A program made the translations under genes and the position numbers. This document shows positions 33,673 to 45,408 of a stretch of 64,000 bases of DNA, in pieces. Numbering within the stretch: the stretch's first letter is position 1; the number at the start of each line of letters is the position of its first letter. The notes under the pieces are model-generated. The model was not told the DNA's origin, did not search any database, and was given only the letters and a program-made list of their open reading frames with translations. The stretch lies in assembly GCA_032622095.1 (NCBI GenBank), contig CP136064.1:255295863-255359862 (forward strand), in the 5' to 3' direction. This stretch comes from Siphonodentalium dalli. Lineage: Eukaryota > Mollusca > Scaphopoda > Gadilida > Siphonodentaliidae.

Positions 33673-34220
33673 TCTACATGTAGTCCAACAAATTGGACGA
33701 TTCGGATTAAGACCTATTTTAATATTTGGACATTTAAATTATGTGGCCTTAATCCCTCATCGTCCAACAAAGGGCGTGAAAACTTTTAACGCTACGAAGC
33801 CGCAAGATTTATGTGGCAAGGACATGCCCCTTTAACTTACACTGTTCAAGTCCAATGACACAAATAAAACAATAAATAAAAAACACATACCTGTTGTTGG
33901 AATGTTTAGTATCATGACTCAACTAACTAGAATATTTTTTGTCACTTTTAATCCATTAAAATTTGATCAGAATACACACGTCAGAAATATCAACATCGTC
34001 TGCGTGAGCGATTACGCATGCGTCAAGGATCAGAAATCATGGATTTTTTTTAGGCCACACCAAACTTATTTCGCAGTTTCATTGTTCCAAACCACGTAGG
34101 AGCAGGCTGATTTTTATAGACATTATGGGATCTATATCCTTACAATTTTTCGGAGTGAATGATTTTTGTTCACATCTATATATTAAGTATATATGTAATA
34201 AGCGCTAGATAAAAACGCTA
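33673..34220. other. Non-coding region
   Basis: Begins with 'ctacatgtagtccaacaaatt', the continuation of the interrupted element, and includes a weak inverted repeat ('ggacgattcggattaag' and 'cttaatccctcatcgtcc'). No gene recognised. Confidence 0.4.
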
Positions 34221-35588
34221 AGGCCTAAAAAAAAAATACGTTTGTTTCCGCTAACCCGACCGACCCTATTTTAAACCCCCAACCCTAAACTTTTTATTGA
34301 CATTGCAAAAAAAAAAAAATTGGACCAAAAAAAAACAAACAAAAAATTGTATTTTAAATTTTTTTTTTTTTTAAATTTAGGTCCCAATTCATATCATAAC
34401 AAGATGCAAAACATTTATATATTTATATATATTGACATAAGAAATTTAAGTTTACAAAAAGATTTAAGTTTAACAGTTGGAATCTTTGGCTTTATCTAGT
34501 TTTCATCTGTGAAAATTTCAAATAATTTGAGTTCAGGTATGTTATCATTCAGCGTTCAGACTTCAGTATTTCAATCAATTACAGCACAGGAACATTAACA
34601 ATTTGATCAAATCAACCTGGTTATATCAAGTGGGATCTCATAATACCAAATGAAAAATTAACATAGAGATTAGTACCATATATAGTCATTACTACCTTAA
34701 TACATGTACATTGTTTCTGTACTACATGTACATGTAGTATTTATGTACTACATGTACATGTAGTATATTATGTACGGTATGTGTCTCACTTGAATTTTAT
34801 AAAATAGTCTATTTATGAACTAGAGTGATAATGGCAAGTCTCATTTCAAGCAGGATAAGCATAATCCATTGAACCAAAAGATATCTGACAACAACGTATA
34901 AGCATTTCCAATCCATACATATATAAAAAGTTCCAAAGTTATGCTTGAGAAACTTGATCAAATTGACCTATCAGTAAAATTCAAAATACTGACTCAAAGA
35001 GCCTTAGATTAGCTCTAAATGCAATGGATTTTCAAACAATTTCCAGGGGGGCGAATCCCCACCATCATCAGGGAGTCACCCTTCCCAAACATACCTCCGA
35101 TCAGGCCTTCAGGTTATGCCTTTTGGCATATCATTGCCAAAAAATAGGTGTCCCCAAAAAATACCTAGATCCTTCACTGAATGCGGAGGAGAAGGTGGTG
35201 TTGTGAAGCCATCCTTAAGAGATCGATACAAGACGGTCACTCCAATATGTGAACAGTGCAGTGGTGCTGGATTGACTCCAGTTGTCGCCAGATCATATGG
35301 GAAATATTAGGATTATCAAAGACTATATTAGTATATAGACTAGTATATATGTAAATATTAAAGCATATGTAAGATTGAATTGGAGTGTCTAGTTCCTCTG
35401 TCATCTGGGTTAACCTGATTGGGGCTAAGAAGTGCATAGTTTGGGTTATTGACAAGTATTATACAGTTATTTTTAAAGATACTGAAGAAAAAAAAAGTTA
35501 ACAAAAAAAAAAGAGTTAAGCCTACCTACCTACCCTAATATTTTTTAGCTCGTTAGCGGAAACAAAGGTATTTTTTGTTTAGGCCTAA
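34221..35588. mobile_element. Putative non-autonomous DNA element with about 35-bp TIRs
   Basis: Left end AGGCCTAAA, an A run, then TTTGTTTCCGCTAAC and 'ccgaccgaccctat'. The right end in reverse complement reads AGGCCTAAAC, an A run, TTTGTTTCCGCTAAC and 'taggtaggtaggc'. The inverted ends, separated by 1.3 kb of non-coding DNA, suggest a transposon. The TIR contains A/T runs and no clean target duplication could be set, so the superfamily is undetermined. Confidence 0.6.
34720..34765. repeat. Two copies of a 20-bp perfect palindrome
   Basis: TACTACATGTACATGTAGTA, itself a perfect palindrome, occurs at 34720-34739 and again at 34746-34765, separated by six bases. It lies in the middle of the element at 34221-35588. 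Confidence 0.85.
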
Positions 35589-35980
35589 CTGGCTGTCAAG
35601 CCACATACAGTACAAAGACGCAAGGAAAGCTATAGTGGATGGGTGTCGAGTAGGCCTTCAGTTTCAACAATTGGAAAGTTTATGCCAAACATGTTGAATT
35701 TGTTTTGATATGCGAGTATTACTGTGGTCATATATTTAATGTGAAATTTGTAGTGATAAATCTAGATATATATAAACACATATATATAAATAGCATCATC
35801 GTCGAAATTGCTAGAAGTTCCATAGCAGACGTCTACATGTAAATGCGATTTTGAGCGCAATTTATTACCGGATGGGAATATAATCGCCGCCACGTGGTCA
35901 CATATAAAAACGAGATTCGCTTTGATAATTGAGAATGACACAGCTATGAAAATGCATATATGTATATGAGTTCAATTATC
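35589..35980. other. Non-coding region
   Basis: No gene or clear repeat recognised; scattered 'atatatata' runs. Confidence 0.4.
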
Positions 35981-36562
35981 TATACTATATATTTTGAAAA
36001 CTCCGTATATATATATGTATGTGGGTACTTCATAGAATCCAAAACGCGTGTATTAATTGAGCTCAAACTTCCTATGTAAGTGTCAAATCCCACCGACACG
36101 ACCGTGGTCGCGGTTTAGAGAAGCTCAGAGCACCCGTTCTCCAATCTCAAATCACCGCAAAGGCACGGCGTGGGTTAATCAAGTGATTATTTAATGAGCG
36201 TTTGTTTTTGACGCATCTCTATAAAGAGCGTCGGTTTCCCATTCAACGTTATTAGCATGCATCTGCAGAGTTAAGTGCTTGCCTATGCGGGCAGATTTAT
36301 TGGAGCTCTTACAACATCATTGTTATAGTATGTATGACACTTAGGTCAGGGCTTAGGGGGGGTAGTTATAGGCATAATGCTTCTCAGAAATCCCGGTTAC
36401 AAACCAACACTCACAATTTCGTATTTACGCAAACGTTATCGCTCGAAATTTATTCCGAAATCATCCCAGATAATCACGAATATAGCATCAGATTTCTCCC
36501 CAGATATACCGTTATAAAGCTACTGGAATCTGCCAATCTATACTATATATTTTGAGAACTAC

Positions 36563-36612
<50 letters not shown>

Positions 36613-36860
36613 ATATATGTGGGTACTTCATAGAATCGAAAACGCGTGTAGGAACGGGCATCCCCACGGCAATGTCGGCTTATAAGACATCTTTACTACA
36701 CATGACAGCCGATGGACAATTGGTCTCTATATATGTACCAAAATTACGCCGCGTTGGTGACTGGGAAATTCCAGGGAATGCCGATTGAGCTCAAACTTGC
36801 TACCTACGGGAAGTGTCATATATATGTGTGTGTCCTTTATAGACTCGAACCGATTGAGCT
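35981..36860 (+). repeat. Diverged duplication around a (TA)n/(TG)n microsatellite
   Basis: 'tatactatatattttga' at 35981 and 36539 is followed in both by 'gtatatatat', 'gtgggtacttcatagaatc', 'aaaacgcgtgta' and 'gagctcaaactt'. A third partial version lies at about 36815-36860. The second copy contains (TA)n at 36564-36600 and (TG)n at 36601-36612. Non-coding. Confidence 0.7.
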
Positions 36861-37062
36861 CAAATTTGAAAACCAAAAAAAAATCGGGTAAAATTTAAAA
36901 ACAAAATTAAAAAGACACAATTAACTCCTTGAAAAACCAAAAAAAATCGGGTAAAATTTAAAAACAAAAAATTAAATTAAAAAATTTTAAAAAGCACAAT
37001 TAACTCATTGAAAAACAAAATAATTAACTCATTGAAAAACAAAAAATTAAATTAAAATTGTC
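36861..37062 (+). repeat. A-rich tandem repeat
   Basis: Repeated phrases 'aaaaatcgggtaaaatttaa' and 'cacaattaactc.ttgaaaaac' occur two to four times with unequal spacing. Low-complexity, non-coding. Confidence 0.75.
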
Positions 37063-37581
37063 ATGTTTCTGACTATTGCCGAAATTTGCTGCAAATGCAG
37101 CACAAGTGTCTCGGAACCTGTTGCAATTGCTTTTTCGAACAAAGCCATGGGACGAATGCCGCCAGCGGCGGGCTAACCGGCTAGTTCTATATAATTTGTA
37201 GCCGCCACACAGATGTGATATTTGTAAGCTCTGTGTGCGTACAGGTACGATTTTAGTCGAGCGACTGAATATGATTGGCTACTTCCAATAAATAGTACGA
37301 CTCAATCGTAAAAAATCTAAATATCGAAAATAAACCTATATAATCCGGCTTTTGGTGACAATTTGGTCATAGTTTTCGACTTGTGAACATTTCATGGGGC
37401 AGGTGGTCGTTGAATTCATCGATTACAACTGATTTACTTACTTCTCCGAGATTAAACTAACAAATCTGTAATTCTGACAACGTTTATATCACAATCTATG
37501 TTTGAACATAAAGAATACTATCTCCGCTACAAGTAAGACTCCTGTATTTGTAGAAAATTTCAGATAGAATGGTATTTCGAA
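37063..37581. other. Non-coding region
   Basis: No gene or repeat recognised. Its last eight bases (ATTTCGAA, 37574-37581) are the left target duplication of the next element. Confidence 0.4.
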
Positions 37582-38905
37582 TAGAGCTGAAACGGTTGAC
37601 CCATTCTTCTAACCGGTTAACCATCGGGGTTAACCGGATTTCAACCGGTTAACCGCTAAATTTCTAGCGGACTTCTCTCACACTAATTATGTCGACATTA
37701 TGCCATGCTCCAGGGACAAACCTAGGTGTGAAGTAGTAGCTGAAATAAAGACCTTATTCACGGCATTTAACGATATTCAAAAACACGCATTCATTGTTCT
37801 TTTGCTGGATCTCGTGATGGGGAATGAGCAAGTGAAATTTGTGAATGGCAGGAGAGATCGCTTATTTGCCGTGATCAGCATATGTTTGGGCATTTGTAAA
37901 ACGAGTAAAATAGTATGGGTATTGGTAAAACGAGTAACAAAACTATATATTAAAGATCTGTAATATATCACTATCATCATTGGTATATCCTCCAATGCAT
38001 TATATATACAGACAAGAAAGTAATAACTAGAGAACAAAAAGGAAGGTCATGCAGTTAGTCCAGACTCGCAGTCCTATTCCGTATTCGAGCTATTCGTCGG
38101 TATCACTATCATGATAGCGGACACTAGTGTTGGGAGGTTATATAATTTACGTTTCGGTTTCGGTTTTAGTATGCAATCACTTAACATATAGCAATTACTG
38201 CCAAATTGAGTGTTAATTAGTCCCACAGGCACAACCAGTTACAGAGTAGCATGGAGCATCAATTTCCTTGATAAAAGGGAAGATTATTGAAGAAGTGTTG
38301 GGTTGCTTCAACTACGATGTCTGTTTGGTCACTCAATTGAATTGATCATATTAAATCACAACAGGGAGGAAGAACGGGAAGAGTGAAGACATTGTGCAGC
38401 TGATCTCAATCTTCAAACTTTGTCGACTTACATAGTTTTTATAAACCCCACTGTAAAACAGTTTTATATATAGTATGTCGTGGTGTGGTTCCAATTTGAA
38501 TCCATGTTGCTTTCGTGCAGTATGCCACACAACGCCACTTTTACGTTGTCACTTCCTTGTGTGCATTCAGGCTTGATACACAGTGACTGCACACGTGCTT
38601 TTGTCGGAAGAAAACTTCAAAGGGTCGGAATTGATTGAAGGTCGCCGACACTTCCAGACAGTTCGAGAATTGCTACTAAGTATCTGATACTACCGCGTAT
38701 ACCAATTAATGCTTGCATTGCACTCTACTATCGGTGACACAGGATTTAGTATTAGTTTTGCATCATTTAACCTAATATTTTGAGGATTATTCACGTTCAC
38801 ATTCAACTGACAACGGGATGCGGTTACGTCCGGTTCATTTTTTTCTAACCGGTTACGTCGCTAACCGGATGCTAACCGGTTAACCGTCTAACCGTTTCAG
38901 CTCTA
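37582..38905 (+). mobile_element. hAT-like non-autonomous element with perfect 8-bp target duplication
   Basis: The ends TAGAGCTGAAACGGTT and AACCGTTTCAGCTCTA are exact inverted repeats, with several 'aaccggttaacc' units just inside both ends. The flanks carry the identical 8-bp ATTTCGAA (37574-37581 and 38906-38913), the hallmark duplication length of hAT transposons. The 1,324-bp interior has only an 87-codon ORF (37700-37963) without recognisable domain, so no transposase is encoded. Confidence 0.92.
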
Positions 38906-39053
38906 ATTTCGAAGGGGTTATATCGGTGGTCACTGGTGTTGACCTGCTTCAAAATTCGTGCTAACTTGCCTTTCAGCTCTTTTATTAGACTAGAAGGGTT
39001 AAGATAATCGTAAATGTCCAAATATGAAAATATATCTTGACCCGAATAGTCTA

Positions 39054-40048
39054 CTCTCCCCTGCCTAATAATAGTGATGGCCAAATAATAGTGATGGTGC
39101 ACATTTTCGGGTGTTATTAATAATAGTGATGGTGCCAAATAATAGTGATGGCGCACAATGATGGCATTTTACCATATTTCTACTATAAATGAAGCAGAAT
39201 GTAGGCCTTAATTAATTTGGCATTGTTGGGCAAGTTCCCATGCATGCAAGTTGTTTTCATTGGCTCCTTTAATAATGACATTAAGTAATTTGGTAACAGT
39301 ACCGACATAAAACTTAAATCCGACATAAAACGTAAGTTGTGGTTAATAATGTGAAACTGTTGCCAAGTCATCGCATTCATAATTAAACTGTGCTTTGAAT
39401 ACACGGACATGTTATTGTATTGCTTTATTGCATAGATTTAAATACATGTTCCTGTGTACACACAGGAGCTACTGCGGTGTCGTAACTTTCCATTTATAGC
39501 CAAAACCAGTCACGCATGTGTGCACACGACTCACAGCTTCTGTGTCTTCATGATAGCGCATAATTGGGTCACGATAACAGTATTGTTTGGAGAAGTCGGC
39601 CACGTCAAGTTAAATTAGTTCATCAGTTGTCACTCAGATTAGTTTCACTGATTATTTTATAATATAAGCCTGGTGATGTGATTTTAGCATTAAGTCCCGT
39701 TTTGATAGTAGAAGTTGGTTCCGTCCCAACGATAATTAGTTGTCACTGTGTGATTATAAGCTTTGATGAGTTGTAATTAACTGCGATAATCCGTCTGTTT
39801 ATACACGGACATCATGATCTAGAGGCCTAAATCCTGTTAGGAATGAGATTCTCCCACATTCCTGTCAACTTGTCGAGTGCACTTCTATTTTTTTTAGTGA
39901 GCTGCACGTTTTTTCTAACTTTTTGACTGAAAATTCCGCGACTTTGCAAGAACTTTAAATAATCGTGATGGCGCCTAATAATCGTGATGCTGTCGTATTT
40001 TTCTTTAAATAAATAAACGTGACGTCACGTTTATTTGGCAGGAGAGAG
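39054..40048 (+). mobile_element. TA-flanked non-autonomous transposon, copy 2
   Basis: Same family as 3829-6325: ends CTCTCCCCTGCC / GGCAGGAGAGAG with TA at 39052-39053 and 40049-40050. It lacks about 392 bp of copy 1 (junction 'acagtacc|gacataaaac') and has no hAT insert, showing a single TTGCTTTA at about 39417-39424. The 26-bp CRE-like palindrome at 40011-40036 is retained. The element sits against the edge of an inverted copy of the 31.4-32.4 kb element. Confidence 0.9.
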
Positions 40049-40050
40049 TA

Positions 40051-40612
40051 ATTTGTTGGACTAATCGGTACCCATAATAATTACATATATGTCATCTAAA
40101 AGGTCAAACATGGTACGGTATAATATTCACTTCTGATTGATACATATACACTATAATTGAACATTATTATGACTTAACTATTAATTTTAGACTTGTTCTC
40201 GGTTGTCCTCGGTTGTTCTCGGTAAATAGTATCTCCGCGAATGGAGGAACATTCCAAAGCGTAGAATCGCCCCTCTCATCAACAGCATGCTACCCCGATG
40301 TTAGCAGGTTATCCCGCGACACGGTGGCTACACGCAATATTGATTCATTGAATAAAAACTCATTATCTTTTTTGTCATTTATAAAATCTACCCCACTCCC
40401 ATTCAATCGATGCTCAGTCAGCCGTACTAGTAACACCACGCACATGGGCCATGACTGTCCTTCGCATGGATTGTGTCTCTAGCTCTAATAAGCATTTGTG
40501 AAAAGTTTCATCAAAATCCACCCACTATCTGAGTATCTCCGTAAATATTACATATTATATTAGGCAATTTAGGGGGGGGGGGGACTTTCTTTTTTTTATG
40601 TGTTTATTATTT
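40051..40612 (-). mobile_element. Inverted, shorter relative of the 31400-32394 element
   Basis: Read on the minus strand it gives, in order, 'gaaagtcccccc', 'agctagagacacaat', 'gcgaaggacag', 'gatactatttaccgag', 'ccgagaacaaccgagg', 'cataataatgttcaattata' in pieces, and 'gacatatatgtaa'. It lacks most of the Tc1 remnant and has no long-TIR insert, which shows the pre-insertion state of 32393-33672. A G tract lies at 40572-40583. Confidence 0.65.
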
Positions 40613-42104
40613 TCCCAGTCCTGCTGACGTGACAAACCTCAGGCTCAACGCTTTGTAACATTACTGTAATACCATACTCACCGATCAACAAAATAATTGG
40701 AATATCTTCAATTCTGTTCAAAATATCTGCATCATGTCACGAGAAAGCAAAATATGGCATCCGATTCGGGCGACACGTGTGATTATAGCTATAAGTCTGA
40801 TCATGCCATACTACTGTGCCAACGACCTTGGCCTTGATGTAGAATGTCAACCTTCACCCCCTGCTCTAGATTCGGCCGAGGGAATTTTCGGCTGGTTTTT
40901 ATGTGGAAATAATTTTTATTAAATTTTTACATGAATAAATCATAGTTACTTCTATGATGTTTTGTCATTATTTTGTTTGACATATTTTATGAGATTATTT
41001 TATGATGATAAAGAAAGTTTATTCGGCGAATAAACTTTTCTTATCATAAGCCTTTTTTGAGTGAATCATTGATATTTTGTATGAATAAATCGAAGTTATT
41101 ACTTACAAATTGTGTTGTAAATCCAAAATCACGTTCGAGCACAATAAGATAACATACAAGATGCGTTTCCATGGTCTTTGACACATATATTGATGTAGGA
41201 CAACCTACACCTAAAAATAAACAGGAATACATGATATAGGCCTATACCGGTATATGTGATATACATGCAGGGATGTGGCTAGAGGTTACACACAACTAAT
41301 TATTTTCCATAGGCGACAGTGTTAACTAAAAGTCCAGCCGGCCATGGGTTAAGCCTATTTGAACAAGTGGTCAATTTTCCCTTAGAACGTCATCCTCTGC
41401 ACCAGTATGTCTTTTTCGGTATTGTTTTCAAACGATAATCTTGCATTTCCACAACTACCCCATTTACTGCACAAAAATCAGCAGCATAAAAATACTCAGA
41501 CCCCTTCCCTAACTTCTGGACACCACTAGACTCTTCCTGGAGATCTAGACATACATGATCGCCATATTTACGTAGGCTATGATTTTCTGTTCCCGATTAG
41601 GTATATTTCCCTCAATGATAATCAACCAATCAGCAGCCAGATTTTTTTTATGCTGACTCTATATAATTAGTTGCTTGTAACCTATAAATTTATTTTGTAA
41701 AGAAAATCGACATTTGATCGTGTAAACCGCGCCAATTTTACAAAAAAAAGCTTTACTGTGATACGATAGTAATATAGGAGTAATTGAACATCCTATTATC
41801 TCCCAGTTGTACTTTAACCCACATACCCCGTTTTAAAATTAATTATTTTGGGTAAGAAATAGCACCAATAATCGATTCATGATAACTCTGGAAGCACAGT
41901 TTAGTAGAAAAGATACTAATGTCTCATATCATGCTTGCCATAGACAAATATACTGCACAGTGTCGCATGTCCCATGTCCATCCACTCACTAATGGGAATA
42001 TTATGACCACAAATCTGACCACATCCAAATTTCAGGGTTTTTCATCATAATTTAATTTGTAAAATCCGACTCGCGTGCATAACGCACACGATAGAAAGGC
42101 ATAT
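40613..42104. other. Non-coding region upstream of the retrotransposon
   Basis: Contains a hairpin at 41003-41050 and the 29-bp 'attagttgcttgtaacctata' neighbourhood at about 41659-41688, which recurs near 45895. Otherwise no gene or repeat recognised. Confidence 0.4.
41003..41050. other. Near-perfect hairpin of about 22-24 bp
   Basis: 'gataaagaaagtttattcg' pairs with 'gcgaataaacttttcttatc' with one or two mismatches and almost no loop. It could be the collapsed remnant of a foldback element or a structured RNA segment. Confidence 0.7.
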
Positions 42105-42136
42105 GATGGGTTGAATTTTGTGGCAGTATCTTCAAT

Positions 42137-45100
42137 ATGCAATCGAATGTAGTATTTATATCCATATATATTCCTCCTGCGAACTCGACTTTCTGGGCTC
42201 ATAGTAGCAATTACGATTCCGTGTACGACAGCATTGAAACACTTTTAAAAGATTGTAAGTCGGACGACTTTGTTATCTTGGGAGGGGATTTTAACTCGAG
42301 AACAGCGAAACGGCCGGATTATGTTACAGACGATTGCGATAGGTATGGCCCCCTTCCCAATACGTATAAAGTTGATGAAATCGCTGCACGAGAAAGTTTA
42401 GATGATAAAGTAAACCATTTTGGGCGACAACTCCTCTCATTATGTAAAGCTGCGTCACTGCGTATACTCAATGGAAGAACACCCGGCGATTCTTTTGGGA
42501 ACTTTACGAGTTGTCAATATAATGGGTGCAGTGTAGTCGATTATATTATAGTGTCAGAGAAATATCTATCGGACGTGTCCTATTTCTGTGTCAAAAATCC
42601 AAATGAATTTTCAGATCACAGCCAGCTTGCTGTTCACTTAGAATATTTTCAAGAGAGTAGTAATTGTGATAACATGTTTATATATGAATATACTGTACCG
42701 AAATATTCATTGAAATGGACTAAAGATAGTGCAAACAAGGCAATAATGACTGTTAACAGCAAATGTTTCCAAGACGAATTATCGAGGTTAAGAGTATCGC
42801 GTTATGAAGAAACCGCAAATGACACAGAAAAAGCTGTAACTGACTTTACGGAACTTCTTAAAAGATTGAATAAGTCGGCATCCAAAACTGTAAAGAATGG
42901 TAAAATTAAGCAATATAAAAAACGTAGGTGGTTTAATGATAAGTGTAAAACACTAAAATGCATAATGCAAAAAGCTGTGCGCGAAATGAGAGAGCAGCCG
43001 CTGAACAAAAGTTTAATTGAAAAATTTTGCGCAGCCAAAAAAGCATATAAAAGGGAAACTAAATATAGAGCTAAATTATTCCGACACAAATTTGCAATAG
43101 AACTTGAAAACATGGAAACGTCAGATCCGAGTGAATACTGGAAGTTTATTAAAAAAATGAGAGATGATAGTAGGAAAGATAACGACGATCTTGATCCAGA
43201 CATTAGTGTTAAATTCTTTAATGATTTATATTGCAATAGCGCTAATCGGGATAAAGATACTTTTATATGTAAAACAGACAAACCTAAGATCATTTGCGAT
43301 CTCAATAATGATGAAATTTCGACCCTGGAAGTAATAGGCGTTCTGAAGAGTTTGAAAAATAATAAATCTCCAGGCAGTGACGGGCTGCGGAATGAACTAT
43401 TGAAAGCCGTCGGACCGATTATGGCACAAGATTTAACAAAGTTGTTTAATTTGGTTCTGAACTCTTCATATTATCCTACATGTTGGAGCGAGTCCACACT
43501 GACACCTATCTATAAAAAAGGTGATCGTCACGATCCAAACAATTATAGAGCTATAGCTTTGAGCAGTTCTATAAGTAAAATATTTAACAAAATAATCAAT
43601 ACACGAATTTCCAAATTTTTGGATGATAATGATATTATAAGTGATAATCAATATGGATTTAGAAAAAATAGAAGCACGATTGATAGTGCGTTCATTTTAA
43701 AATCGCTAACTACTAAGTACCTGAAAGAGGCAAAACCTCTATATGCAGTATTTGTAGACTTCCGTAAGGCATTTGATACTGTCCACCGAGAGACAATGTT
43801 TACTAAATTGAAACATGTTGGTATCAATGGCAATATTATGAAAACTATTGAATCTATGTATGCGTCAAGTGCTTATTCGGTACGAACTAGCCAAGGTTAT
43901 GGGCCTCATATGATTTCAAATATTGGCGTTAGACAAGGATGTATTATTTCTCCCACAATTTTCAAAATATTTATTGATGACATTAGCGCCGAATTTGATG
44001 ATTCGTGCAAACCGGTTAAAGTTGGCGAAAAATCTCTAAGTCATATGCTATTTGCAGATGATCTGGTTATGCTATCTGAAACTGCTGAAGGTATGCAAAG
44101 ATGTTTGAATAAATTGGAGAATTACAGCATAAGGAACAAAGTAGAAGTGAATCTTCAGAAAACTAAATGCCTGATATTCAGGAAACGAGCAACAAAAAAA
44201 CTAACTGCCTTTAAATTAAGCAACACTCCGTTGGAAACAGTTAAGGAATATACCTATCTTGGTATTAAATTTTGTGCGAATGGAAAATTTTGCAAAGCCC
44301 AGATAGATGTTAACAACAAAGGGTTAAAAGCAATGTATAGTTTAATGTCATCCTTGCGCAAACATGAAATTTTCTCAGTACGCATTTGGTGTAAACTATT
44401 TGACAAGCTGATAAAACCTATCGTTTTATATGGTTGCGAAATATGGGCATCGCATATTAATATTAACAAGCTCGAATCTATTCCATGTGAAATTACACAT
44501 GTTAAATTTTGTAAATCAGTGTTGGGTTTAAATAGAATGGCGTCTAATCACGCGACAAGAGCAGAATTGGGCAGATTTCCGATAGCACATGATGCGATAA
44601 TGAATGCTGTAAGATATATGCTTAAACTGTCTGAAAGAAAACCGAATATGTTACTTCAGAATTCTGCCCAAATATGCGAGGAATATATAATTCCACCGTT
44701 TTTGGCAGAAGCACTTCACATGCCAAAAATAAGCGATTTAGAGAATAACCTATCGCTGGAATATCTCAATAAAGTCCGGGAAGAATTAAAATGCGTTCAT
44801 ATTCTAACGTTCAAAAACGAAATATTCGATGACAACAAGAAAAATGGTATGAATAAATTAAGAACGTATCGTTGTTTCAAAGAACAATATGAAATTGAAC
44901 CATACTTACTCCAAATTACTAATTTTTATACGAGATCGTGTTTCAGTAAGCTTAGAGTAAGCAATCATAAGTTGCAGGTAGAGGTTGGGCGACACGCTCA
45001 GCCAAAAATACCTTACGAGAAACGCATATGTAAAAAATGTGAAGCAAATGAAATTGAAACGGAAGAACACTTTATAATGAGATGTGAAAAACATAACCAT

Positions 45101-45256
45101 TTGCGGAAGAGATTTTTCACTGAAATAGGAGTTCACCAACCAATTTTCGTAAACTTTGATGAAATAGAAAAGTTCATATTCCTCATGAAGGCTGAACACC
45201 CGAGTATATGCAATCTGATCTGTAACATGGTTCGGCAGTTTTCCGCAAATAAATGA
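42137..45256 (+). CDS. LINE ORF2 fragment: endonuclease C-part, reverse transcriptase, CCHC
   Basis: 1,039 residues from the first ATG; homology probably starts about ten codons earlier. The EEP endonuclease lacks its N-terminal motifs but keeps GGDFNSR (D51, N53) and SDH (S159, D160, H161). Residues ~408-690 are the reverse transcriptase: NNKSPGSDG near 408, FVDFRKAFD with D541, and FADD with D641/D642. A thumb-like region with YTYLGIKF and YGCEIW follows. A C-terminal C965-x2-C968-x9-H978-x4-C983 motif may bind zinc. The enzyme nicks target DNA and copies the element RNA by target-primed reverse transcription. The RT is uninterrupted, so the insertion is young, but the missing EEP N-terminus makes it unable to move on its own. 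The clade (I, L2 or jockey-like) is undetermined. Confidence 0.93.
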   Translation: MQSNVVFISIYIPPANSTFWAHSSNYDSVYDSIETLLKDCKSDDFVILGGDFNSRTAKRPDYVTDDCDRYGPLPNTYKVDEIAARESLDDKVNHFGRQLLSLCKAASLRILNGRTPGDSFGNFTSCQYNGCSVVDYIIVSEKYLSDVSYFCVKNPNEFSDHSQLAVHLEYFQESSNCDNMFIYEYTVPKYSLKWTKDSANKAIMTVNSKCFQDELSRLRVSRYEETANDTEKAVTDFTELLKRLNKSASKTVKNGKIKQYKKRRWFNDKCKTLKCIMQKAVREMREQPLNKSLIEKFCAAKKAYKRETKYRAKLFRHKFAIELENMETSDPSEYWKFIKKMRDDSRKDNDDLDPDISVKFFNDLYCNSANRDKDTFICKTDKPKIICDLNNDEISTLEVIGVLKSLKNNKSPGSDGLRNELLKAVGPIMAQDLTKLFNLVLNSSYYPTCWSESTLTPIYKKGDRHDPNNYRAIALSSSISKIFNKIINTRISKFLDDNDIISDNQYGFRKNRSTIDSAFILKSLTTKYLKEAKPLYAVFVDFRKAFDTVHRETMFTKLKHVGINGNIMKTIESMYASSAYSVRTSQGYGPHMISNIGVRQGCIISPTIFKIFIDDISAEFDDSCKPVKVGEKSLSHMLFADDLVMLSETAEGMQRCLNKLENYSIRNKVEVNLQKTKCLIFRKRATKKLTAFKLSNTPLETVKEYTYLGIKFCANGKFCKAQIDVNNKGLKAMYSLMSSLRKHEIFSVRIWCKLFDKLIKPIVLYGCEIWASHININKLESIPCEITHVKFCKSVLGLNRMASNHATRAELGRFPIAHDAIMNAVRYMLKLSERKPNMLLQNSAQICEEYIIPPFLAEALHMPKISDLENNLSLEYLNKVREELKCVHILTFKNEIFDDNKKNGMNKLRTYRCFKEQYEIEPYLLQITNFYTRSCFSKLRVSNHKLQVEVGRHAQPKIPYEKRICKKCEANEIETEEHFIMRCEKHNHLRKRFFTEIGVHQPIFVNFDEIEKFIFLMKAEHPSICNLICNMVRQFSANK

Positions 45257-45408
45257 GAATATAGTGTTGAGTTACAAATACATGTTATATATATATTTTA
45301 TATGAAATTGTCTTGACTTGTGTTTAAATTATCTGTATTATGACAACTGCCCCGCGTGGGTGTATTATGTCAATAAAAAATGTTATGTTATGTTATGTTA
45401 TGTTATGT
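45257..45408 (+). other. LINE 3' UTR and pentanucleotide tail
   Basis: About 110 bp of 3' UTR with a short GC-rich stem-like 'gccccgcgtgggtg', then AATAAA and five to six ATGTT repeats. A short 3' hairpin and a microsatellite tail are known from several LINE clades, where they guide the reverse transcriptase to the RNA end. Confidence 0.75.

Larger units (their letters stand above)
42107..45408 (+). mobile_element. 5'-truncated non-LTR retrotransposon (LINE)
   Basis: The reading frame opens just after an in-frame stop at 42104, in the middle of the endonuclease domain, which is typical of a LINE copy whose reverse transcription stopped early. The 3' end holds a polyadenylation-like AATAAA (45372) and a tail of repeated ATGTT pentamers (about 45380-45408) rather than poly(A). 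Target duplications could not be fixed. Confidence 0.85.

Noticed and set aside
42802-43305. 167-codon minus-strand ORF inside the LINE
   Set aside because: Antisense shadow of the reverse-transcriptase ORF.
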